A stretch of 64,000 nucleotides of DNA from Nanobdellota archaeon (GTDB lineage: Archaea; Aenigmatarchaeota; Aenigmatarchaeia; QMZP01). The notes under the pieces are model-generated. The model was not told where the DNA came from and did not search any database. It was given only the letters and a program-made list of their open reading frames with translations. The DNA lies in contig JAHIVW010000003.1 of assembly GCA_018816245.1 (NCBI GenBank), forward strand, positions 248,001-312,000, read 5' to 3'. A program made the position numbers and the translations under genes. This document shows positions 56,688 through 64,000 of the stretch, piece by piece. Numbering within the stretch: position 1 is the stretch's first letter; each line of letters begins with the position of its first letter.

Positions 56688-57338
56688 CTATCTGCGTTTC
56701 CAGTAAGAACGAACATCGTCGGTGAGCTCGAAATCCGGACGCATAGTGTAGTCTGTCTCGTTCACAAATGCGCGGACCGGGTGACCGTCGCGCATCATCA
56801 TAACTGTACCAGATTCACTGAGCACAACCGTCCCATAGACCTCGGGAGCAGCCGAGAGATTGACTGCTGCTTTGTGCCGCATCCCGCACCCTCCTCGGAT
56901 CGCCTCGATTGACCGAAAGGATGTGTCTGGGAGACGTGGACGATACACGACCTCCCGCTCGACACCAACCAATTCACGGCCACGATTATGGAAGAGAGCA
57001 GCACCATCATACCCGCTTTCTCGTTCATGTTCGTAGCGGGTGAGAACATCAAAAAGAAATTCCATGAACGCAGGATCTGAGAGCGTCGGATCGCGGGCAC
57101 GACGAAGCATGGAGAGGAGCTCTTCTCCCCGGTTGAGTTGGCTTGTGATCTGAGGATCAAACATGGCGTCCCCTCCATATGCCATGATCGTTCCGTGTTG
57201 TTTTCCAACTCTTCCGGGGTAGTGTATTGAGCTCCAATAGAGTGTGTTCAATGCTTCATCGTCTTGGGGTGTTCTGGTAAGGTCTTCAACACAATCAAGC
57301 AACACTGCTCCCCTTGTCCATGTTCGAGACATGGACAT
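56688..57338 (-). CDS. DAC/DisA-like diadenylate cyclase-related protein
   Basis: YDGAALFHNRGRELVG and GMRHKAAVNLSAAPEVYGTVVLSESGTVMMMRDG resemble DGA and RHRAA motifs. Confidence 0.6.
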   Translation of the reverse strand: MSMSRTWTRGAVLLDCVEDLTRTPQDDEALNTLYWSSIHYPGRVGKQHGTIMAYGGDAMFDPQITSQLNRGEELLSMLRRARDPTLSDPAFMEFLFDVLTRYEHERESGYDGAALFHNRGRELVGVEREVVYRPRLPDTSFRSIEAIRGGCGMRHKAAVNLSAAPEVYGTVVLSESGTVMMMRDGHPVRAFVNETDYTMRPDFELTDDVRSYWKRR

Positions 57339-57484
57339 AACTATATTGATTTCCTGTATAAATATGTTTCTTTATTCAAACAAACCTTTTCGAACTGTAT
57401 ACATTGGGAAATGATGATCCTGAAACTGGAGTCAAAAAAGGAAAGTTCCAAAATGTTTAAAAATCTCACTGTGAAAAAGTATAC

Positions 57485-57661
57485 ATGACCGAAGCCAATG
57501 ACGAAACAATAACAACAACGATCGAGGTCAAGAAAGAGCTCTTCCTGAAATTTAAGGCAATGTGTGTGCTCAAGGAGCTCAAGCTGTCCGCTGAGATCGA
57601 GAAGATGATCGCCCGCGAGGTTGAGGGCTACGCAAAGAAGGACGACTTCATCACCGCTTAA
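57485..57661 (+). CDS. small RHH-like protein, 58 aa
   Basis: MTEANDETITTTIEVKKELFLKFKAMCVLKELKLSAEIEKMIAREVEGYAKKDDFITA*. Confidence 0.6.
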   Translation: MTEANDETITTTIEVKKELFLKFKAMCVLKELKLSAEIEKMIAREVEGYAKKDDFITA

Positions 57662-57687
57662 GAGTCTCCTCTGCCAAGAGGCTCCAT

Positions 57688-58035
57688 ATGGATCTTGAAG
57701 AAGCCCAGAAGAAGATTATGGAGTTCGCAAACCACCGTGAGGCAGCGTACGGCTTTACCAAGACCCCTGAACTTATCCTCATCCACCTTCTTGAGGAACT
57801 GGGCGAAGTCGCCCGGGAGCTTTCAAATAAAGGATTGAAACGAGGGGTGTTTGACCAGGAAAAACTGAAGGAAGAAGTTGTTGATGTTCTCCTTGAGACC
57901 TTGGTTCTCGCAGGACATCTGGACATTGATCTCGAGCAGATGATCACGAGGAAAATCGAGCAGCTTTACCAGCGAACGAGCGCTGACAAAAAGGCAGACA
58001 CTGGAAGCGGTTCAAAGAAGCGGAACTATTTTTAA
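57688..58035 (+). CDS. MazG-like protein
   Basis: ILIHLLEELGEVARELSNKGLKRG...EEVVDVLLETLVLA. Confidence 0.85.
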   Translation: MDLEEAQKKIMEFANHREAAYGFTKTPELILIHLLEELGEVARELSNKGLKRGVFDQEKLKEEVVDVLLETLVLAGHLDIDLEQMITRKIEQLYQRTSADKKADTGSGSKKRNYF

Positions 58036-59273
58036 TCCCGGTCAATTGCGAACAGTGCCGGATCGTTCAGGTGGTCCTTGATTGTTTCCAAAAAACGGGA
58101 CGCTTCTGCCCCGTCCACGACCCGGTGGTCAAAGGTGAGCGACAACGGGAGAATCTCCCTGATGACGATTTTTCCATCTTCAACAACCGGCCGCTCATGG
58201 ATCCGGCCGATTGCAATGATTGCGACTTCAGGAAAATTGATAACTGGTGTTGCAAAGATCCCGCCAATCACCCCGACGTTCGTAATCGTGAACGTTCCCC
58301 CTTTCATGTCACCGGGATCGAGTTTCCGATCCTTTGCCTTCTGCGCCAGTTCCTGGATCTCCTTGGCAAGATCGCGGATACTCTTCTCATCCGCTCCTTT
58401 GATCACGGGGACGAGCAATCCATCGGGAATGTCAACTGCCATGCCGATGTTGTAGTACTTCTTGAGAATAATATCATCGTGCTCCTCATCAAGCTGCGCG
58501 TTCAAGACGGGGTGCTTCTTCAATGCGTGCACCACTGCCTTGACAATAAACGGCATGTACGTCAAGTGAATCTTTTCTTTGGAAAGTTTAATCTTCCACC
58601 GTTCCCGGAGTTCCACAAGCCGTGTCACGTCAACCTCATCCATGGTTGTGACGTGGGTTGCAGTATACAAAGACTGTACCATTCGTTTTGCTGTTAGCTT
58701 TCGGACACCTTTGAAGGGAAGGTGGTCAATGTAGCCGTAGAAATCATACTTCCGCATATGTATCATGGCCGATGCGGGTGCTGCGCGCGGTTTCCCACCG
58801 CCCGCTTTGGTCACATCCTCTTCCGTAATCCGCCCGCCTGGCCCGGTTCCTGTGAGCTGTGACAAATCAACCTTCTTTTCTTTCGCGAGTTTTCTCACAG
58901 ACGGCAGCGCATGAAAAACACCAGGTTGTACTGGCACAACAGCTTCTGGCTCCGGTGCTTGCAACACTTCCTTTGATTCCTCAAGGTCACCAACCACCGA
59001 CGTTGTTTTCCGTGCTTCCGGCGCTGCTTTCTCTCCTTTCTCACCAATGGACACCATCACGGCACCGACGTGCATGGTGTCGCCTTCATTGAAATGAAGC
59101 TTGAGAATCGTGCCCGCCTGCGGCGCAGGAATCTGCACAACTGCCTTGTCTGTTTCAACATCTGCCAGTGGTTGATCTTGCTTGACAACATCGCCGACCT
59201 TGACCAGCCACTTTCGCAGTTCACCTTCAGTGATTCCTTCCCCCACATCCGGAAATGCAAACTCAAGGACCAT
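58032..59273 (-). CDS. dihydrolipoamide acyltransferase (E2)
   Basis: Lipoyl domain ETDKAVVQIPAP, E3-binding PSVRKLAKEKKVDLSQLTGTGPGGRITEEDV, catalytic DHRVVDGAEASRFL. Confidence 0.97.
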   Translation of the reverse strand: MVLEFAFPDVGEGITEGELRKWLVKVGDVVKQDQPLADVETDKAVVQIPAPQAGTILKLHFNEGDTMHVGAVMVSIGEKGEKAAPEARKTTSVVGDLEESKEVLQAPEPEAVVPVQPGVFHALPSVRKLAKEKKVDLSQLTGTGPGGRITEEDVTKAGGGKPRAAPASAMIHMRKYDFYGYIDHLPFKGVRKLTAKRMVQSLYTATHVTTMDEVDVTRLVELRERWKIKLSKEKIHLTYMPFIVKAVVHALKKHPVLNAQLDEEHDDIILKKYYNIGMAVDIPDGLLVPVIKGADEKSIRDLAKEIQELAQKAKDRKLDPGDMKGGTFTITNVGVIGGIFATPVINFPEVAIIAIGRIHERPVVEDGKIVIREILPLSLTFDHRVVDGAEASRFLETIKDHLNDPALFAIDRD

Positions 59274-59294
59274 AGTCAATCTTTCCTTCCAATA

Positions 59295-60263
59295 TTAAAA
59301 TTCCATTGTTTTCTTAATTGCCTTCACCACTCGCTCCGGCGACGGGAGATAGGAATCCTCCAACCGTGACAACGGCATGACGGTGTCAAATCCAGTCACC
59401 CGGGCAACCGGTGCTTCCAGAGAGAGTAACGCCCGTTCATTGATCCGGGCAATCACTTCAGCGGCCAACCCGCAGGTCTTCGGTGCTTCCTGCACGATCA
59501 CACATCGTCCTGTTTTCGTGACCGAGTTGATCACGGTATCAGTATCAAGGGGGCTCAAGGTCCGCAGATCGATGATGTCAGCATCGACCTTTGCCTGCAC
59601 CACGGCCTGCTCAGCAGTCCGGACCTGCGCGCCCCAGGCGATCACAGTGATATCATGACCCTGCTTCACCAGTCGCGCCTTGCCAATCGGGATCGTGTAA
59701 TCAGTTTCTGGGACTTCTTGCCGGAATGCCCGGTAGATCTTCTTCGGCTCAAAAAAGAGGACAGGATCAGGATCGCGGATTGCTGCCAGCAGCAGGCCTT
59801 TTGCATCATAAGGTGTTGACGGAATCACTACCTTGATGCCCGGGGTATGGACGAAATAGGTCTCCGGGCTTTCAGAATGATGTTCTGGTGCATGGATTCC
59901 TCCGCCGTAGGGGACACGGATCACGAGCTGCGCATGGAACCTTCCCCGCGACCGGTTTCTGATCCGACCGACATGGGAGATGACCTGGTCGAAGGCCGGC
60001 GCAAGGAAACCATCAAACTGGATCTCGGCAACTGGCTTGAACCCGTTCACGGCAAGACCGAGTGAGACACCGACAATTCCTGATTCAGCGAGAGGCGTAT
60101 CAACAACCCGCTCGTCACCAAACGCCTGCCACAACCCCTCGGTTGCACGGAAGACGCCGCCATTCTTACCGACGTCTTCACCGAGGACCATGACAGTAGG
60201 ATCGCGCTTCATCTCCTGCTGCAATGCCTGGTTCACGGCCTGGATCAACGTCAAGTTCGTCAT
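59295..60263 (-). CDS. pyruvate/2-oxoacid dehydrogenase E1 beta
   Basis: GEDVGKNGGVFRATEGL, DTPLAESGIVG, VVIPSTPYDAKGLL. Confidence 0.96.
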   Translation of the reverse strand: MTNLTLIQAVNQALQQEMKRDPTVMVLGEDVGKNGGVFRATEGLWQAFGDERVVDTPLAESGIVGVSLGLAVNGFKPVAEIQFDGFLAPAFDQVISHVGRIRNRSRGRFHAQLVIRVPYGGGIHAPEHHSESPETYFVHTPGIKVVIPSTPYDAKGLLLAAIRDPDPVLFFEPKKIYRAFRQEVPETDYTIPIGKARLVKQGHDITVIAWGAQVRTAEQAVVQAKVDADIIDLRTLSPLDTDTVINSVTKTGRCVIVQEAPKTCGLAAEVIARINERALLSLEAPVARVTGFDTVMPLSRLEDSYLPSPERVVKAIKKTMEF

Positions 60264-61321
60264 GAGGTCAGCTCCTGTTTTTGCTGGACGAGTTCCTGGG
60301 TCGGTTGCGCGTACAAGTAATCGAACATGTCATTGATTTTTGGTTTGGGGAATGTCTCGTATGCCTGCACGATCTTGTCAAGTTGCGCTGCGGTGTTGAG
60401 CTGGAGTTGTTTCTCCTGGTTCTCGTCCCACATGTTGTTGGCACTCAGATATGTTCGAACCCGGTCAATGGGATCCTTCTTTTTCCAGGAAGCAACCTCC
60501 TTGTTTGTACGGTATCGCGTTGCATCATCACTTGTTGTATGGTCGCCAATGCGGTACGTGAAACATTCAATCAAGGTCGGGCCTTCTCCAGCGCGCGCCC
60601 GGGCGATTGCTTCTTTGGTTGCCACGTACACAGCAAGCATATCATTTCCGTCAACCTGCATCCCGGGAATCCCGTATGCGATCGCTTTCTGCGCAAGCGA
60701 TGCTGCAGCAGTCTGGCGTTCCCGGGGAACAGAAATCGCCCATTGGTTATTCTGGCACAGGAAAATCGTTGGTGTCTTGAACACCCCCGCGAAGTTCATG
60801 GCTTCATGAAAATCCCCTTCACTCGTTGCACCGTCACCAAAGTACGTCAAGGCAATGGCCTTCTCCTTCCGGAGCTTTGCTGCCCAGCTCGCCCCAACCG
60901 CATGGAGCATATGTGATCCGACCGGGATAGAAACTGGGAAAAGGTTTTTGTCAGCAGCACATTTGCTTCCCTGTTCATCGCCGCCCCAATACTGGAGCAG
61001 GCGTTCTGGTGGAATGCCGAAGGCAATGGTTGCAGCTGCTTCCCGAAACGCCGGGAACAGCCAATCCCCTTTCGTTAATTGAAGTGCACTGGGAACCTGG
61101 CATGCTTCCTGACCTTTCACCGGTGCATACGTTCCGATTCTGCCCTGCCGCTGCAAGGCAATGGCTTTGTCATCGAAGACGCGCGCCAAGACCATCAAGG
61201 AATACATTTGCTGCAGTGTCTTGGCTGGGAGCTTCGGGTCAAGGTTCGGATCAACCTTTCCGGCTGCATCGAGGATAGAAAGGGATGATACACGGAAGGT
61301 TGCGAGCGTTTTGCGAGGCAC
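60260..61321 (-). CDS. pyruvate/2-oxoacid dehydrogenase E1 alpha
   Basis: YFGDGATSEGDFHEAMNFAGVFKTPTIFLCQNNQWAIS TPP motif, RIGDHTTSDDATRYR. Confidence 0.97.
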   Translation of the reverse strand: MPRKTLATFRVSSLSILDAAGKVDPNLDPKLPAKTLQQMYSLMVLARVFDDKAIALQRQGRIGTYAPVKGQEACQVPSALQLTKGDWLFPAFREAAATIAFGIPPERLLQYWGGDEQGSKCAADKNLFPVSIPVGSHMLHAVGASWAAKLRKEKAIALTYFGDGATSEGDFHEAMNFAGVFKTPTIFLCQNNQWAISVPRERQTAAASLAQKAIAYGIPGMQVDGNDMLAVYVATKEAIARARAGEGPTLIECFTYRIGDHTTSDDATRYRTNKEVASWKKKDPIDRVRTYLSANNMWDENQEKQLQLNTAAQLDKIVQAYETFPKPKINDMFDYLYAQPTQELVQQKQELTS

Positions 61322-61358
61322 ACCACACCAAGGTGGTATTGGTGAGCCGTTTTATAAG

Positions 61359-62198
61359 CTATTGTTGCTGCTTAAACATCTCTCCTGCCCGGTAACTTGA
61401 CCGAACAAACGGAGCTGATGCCACCCGAAATCCGAGTTTTTCCCCTCGTTTCTTCAGTGCCGCAAACACATTAGGATGAACATACTCAATAACAGGGAGA
61501 TGCTTCTCAGAGGGCTGCAAGTACTGTCCAAAGGTCAGGATAGCAACACCAATCGCTCGGAGATCACGCATCACCTGCTCGATTTCTTCCTTTCTCTCTC
61601 CCAAGCCCAACATGAGCGATGATTTTGTTGTGATACCTTGTTGTTTCACGAAACGCAAGACGTCAAGTGATTGTTGGTAGTTTGCACGCGGGTCACGGAC
61701 CTTGGATTGCAACCGGGGAACTGTCTCAATATTATGGCCGATCACATCTGGTTTTGTGTCAGTAATCAGCTGCATGAGATCTGTTCGCCCGCTGAAGTCA
61801 GGAATCAGTACCTCAACGTGCATCCCCCGTTGTTTGACTGCTGTGATGCACGCAGCGAGGTGTGCTGCTCCCTGATCCTGAAGGTCGTCCCGGTCAACCG
61901 ACGTCAGCACAACATATGATAGATTCATCTGTGCTGCAGCGTCTGCGACGCGGGTTGGCTCCATGAAATCAGGAGTGTGGGCAGGAAACCCTGTCTTCAC
62001 AGCACAGAATTTGCAAGAACGCGTACAGGTATCACCAAGCACCATGAACGTCGCTGTCCCCAAGCTCCAACATTCCGCAATATTTGGGCAGTGTGCCTCG
62101 GCACAGACAGTTGTGATCCCACCAACAATTTCTTTTGTTTTCGCATAGTCTTGTTCAGGAATTGGAACACGTAACCATTCTGGTTTCGGCGTCGTCAT
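61359..62198 (-). CDS. lipA: lipoyl synthase
   Basis: CPNIAECW, GDTCTRSCKFCAV radical-SAM CxxxCxxC, RSSYRAGE C-terminus. Confidence 0.98.
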   Translation of the reverse strand: MTTPKPEWLRVPIPEQDYAKTKEIVGGITTVCAEAHCPNIAECWSLGTATFMVLGDTCTRSCKFCAVKTGFPAHTPDFMEPTRVADAAAQMNLSYVVLTSVDRDDLQDQGAAHLAACITAVKQRGMHVEVLIPDFSGRTDLMQLITDTKPDVIGHNIETVPRLQSKVRDPRANYQQSLDVLRFVKQQGITTKSSLMLGLGERKEEIEQVMRDLRAIGVAILTFGQYLQPSEKHLPVIEYVHPNVFAALKKRGEKLGFRVASAPFVRSSYRAGEMFKQQQ

Positions 62199-62232
62199 CT
62201 ATCTATTTAGGCCTTTCGACTAAAATCCTTGC

Positions 62233-62937
62233 ATGGAGGCGCGGGTTATTCCTCTTGATGTCGTGTTTCCCGTACACACGCTTGTTGTTCGAGCCAAGCG
62301 TCCTCACGAACAGTTAGAAAAGCAAGGCTGGACAATCCTTCCTGGAACAACACGTGATCCGCTTTCTGCATCTGATACTGCATTGTTCGATAACCTTGTT
62401 ATGCTCTGCAGTGATCCCGGTGACGCGTGTCCTGATGTGTTGCTACAACAAAAGGATTCTTTCCAGTACGGATTCTTTCCACCAACATCGCCCCGAAAAC
62501 TCCTCTTCATCTTACTTGCAACACACGCACTGGCGATTTGCCCGGTTGTACTTATCAGTACCAAAAAAGGAGCACAAGAACAGCTTGTTCCTGAAACGCT
62601 GCTTCGCGCGATGATCCAACACCCTGCGGTGCACAACCGGCATCGGAACTGGCAGGAACTTGTTGCATTGGAACGGCTTCGCGCACAGCTCTTTGTACCG
62701 GAGACAGAAGCGGAAGCACGACAGTATCAAGAAAAACGTGACCTCCTCGAATCTGTGACCACACCGTGTGATCTGTTCCGTTCCTGGCTCCGGCGGAACC
62801 GAATCGCAGGCAGAGATATCATTGAACAATTTAAAGTTCAGTATCCCACGTCATCTTATGAGTTTGCCAACGATCGAACAGGTGGAAGCAACGATCAGGA
62901 CAATTCCCGACTTCCCGAAACCCGGGATCCAGTTTAA
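62233..62937 (+). CDS. hypothetical protein
   Basis: 234-aa ORF; 3' end overlaps apt start. Confidence 0.5.
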   Translation: MEARVIPLDVVFPVHTLVVRAKRPHEQLEKQGWTILPGTTRDPLSASDTALFDNLVMLCSDPGDACPDVLLQQKDSFQYGFFPPTSPRKLLFILLATHALAICPVVLISTKKGAQEQLVPETLLRAMIQHPAVHNRHRNWQELVALERLRAQLFVPETEAEARQYQEKRDLLESVTTPCDLFRSWLRRNRIAGRDIIEQFKVQYPTSSYEFANDRTGGSNDQDNSRLPETRDPV

Positions 62938-63388
62938 GGACATCACCCCGATTCTCCAGGATCCTGCGCTCTTTGCGAAAATCATTGAGGTATTTGTCGA
63001 ACGGTATAAAGCAGAAAAGATTGATGTGGTCGTTGGAATCGAATCACGAGGATTCATCATCGGTGCCGCGCTTGCCTATGCCCTTGGTGTTGGGTTTGTT
63101 CCGATCCGAAAGAGAGGAAAACTCCCCTTCACCACAAAACAGGCGTCCTACGACCTCGAATATGGGTCTGACCAGATCGAGATCCATGAGGATGCTGTGC
63201 GGCCCGGTCAACGAGTGCTCCTTGTTGACGATCTCCTCGCAACCGGGGGGACTATGGCTGCTGCGGTCAAATTAGTGAAATCATTAAGTGACATGGTTGT
63301 TGGGATCTGCTTCCTGATCGAACTCACAGACCTGAAGGGACGAGACAAATTACAGGGGCTTCCGTTGTATTCTCTGTTTCGAATGTAG
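62858..63388 (+). CDS. apt: adenine phosphoribosyltransferase
   Basis: IPDFPKPGIQFKDITPIL, GIESRGFIIGAALA, VLLVDDLLATGGT. Confidence 0.97.
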   Translation: MSLPTIEQVEATIRTIPDFPKPGIQFKDITPILQDPALFAKIIEVFVERYKAEKIDVVVGIESRGFIIGAALAYALGVGFVPIRKRGKLPFTTKQASYDLEYGSDQIEIHEDAVRPGQRVLLVDDLLATGGTMAAAVKLVKSLSDMVVGICFLIELTDLKGRDKLQGLPLYSLFRM

Positions 63389-63421
63389 CGATCTTTTAAG
63401 TCGTGTCGCCTAAAAAATGGT

Positions 63422-63994
63422 ATGGCACAACCATTTCTCGACCGGGTGAAAATGGTACTCTTTGACCCACACCGATTTTTCAAGACCGTTGACAAAGAGA
63501 AAGGAGTCGAACCTGCTTTCAAATACATTGCCATGGTTGCGTTGGTGCCGTTCATCATCTTTCTTGTCGCTGCGGTTGTCTTTCTCCCGTTTGTCACCTC
63601 ATTCCTTACCATGATGAATCCGCAAATGGCATTCCTTACGCCGTTTCTCACTGGATTCGGAGTTGTGTTCATCATTGGATTTTATGTTTTCTATCTCATC
63701 TCGACGTTCATTAGTGCATTCATCATGCACATCTTCGTATTGATCGGTGGTGGAAAGCAAAAGTATATTGCAACCTACAAAGCAGCAGTATACGGCACAA
63801 CACCTGGTGTCTTGTTACTTTGGATTCCCATCATCAACTTCATTGCAGGATTGTGGTCGTGGTACTTGCAAATTGTCGGAATTGCAACACTCCACCGAGT
63901 GAGCATGCTGCGCGCATTCGGAATCACCCTGATTCCCATTGCCATTCTTGGTGTGCTCTTTCTTCTTGGCCTCGGTGTTTCCCTAATTGCTTAG
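63422..63994 (+). CDS. YIP1-family membrane protein
   Basis: Multi-TM Yip1-like pattern. Confidence 0.75.
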   Translation: MAQPFLDRVKMVLFDPHRFFKTVDKEKGVEPAFKYIAMVALVPFIIFLVAAVVFLPFVTSFLTMMNPQMAFLTPFLTGFGVVFIIGFYVFYLISTFISAFIMHIFVLIGGGKQKYIATYKAAVYGTTPGVLLLWIPIINFIAGLWSWYLQIVGIATLHRVSMLRAFGITLIPIAILGVLFLLGLGVSLIA

Positions 63995-64000
63995 CGAAGC

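Overview
The window reads as archaeal chromosome: histone, EF-1alpha, CDC48, a complete suf operon, intron-containing tRNAs, a 5S rRNA, and a bacterial-type PDH E1a/E1b/E2 cluster with LipA. It is interrupted by tRNA-anchored foreign DNA. Main observations: (1) Two islands sit at the 3' ends of tRNA-Ser(GGA) and tRNA-Asp(GTC). Each is bounded by a direct repeat of the tRNA 3' end and each starts with the same tyrosine-integrase 5' module, truncated at its C-terminus. A third att-like copy suggests tandem occupancy at tRNA-Asp. (2) The larger island (about 35.8-48.2 kb) is a GC-rich patchwork of bacterial-looking gene fragments, several joined in frame into chimeric ORFs (integrase::solute-binding protein, transposase::secreted protein, ECF sigma::DUF2779). 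An AT-rich, translationally coupled ParB-like/serine-recombinase module is nested inside it. (3) A LAGLIDADG-fold protein with a C-terminal Cys cluster and a likely degenerate catalytic motif is the first, ATGA-coupled gene of the suf operon, directly upstream of an intein-containing sufB. (4) A palindrome, ATAACACTGTTAT, occurs exactly at three promoters plus one variant, including the suf operon and a DUF134/NifX/MRP-type operon. (5) There are inteins in CDC48 and SufB, a 29-aa ribosomal-like basic protein (COX24/AURKAIP1 or eL41-like), and several short Cys-rich proteins absent from the ORF track. All assignments come from reading the sequence and remembered family motifs; no searches were run.
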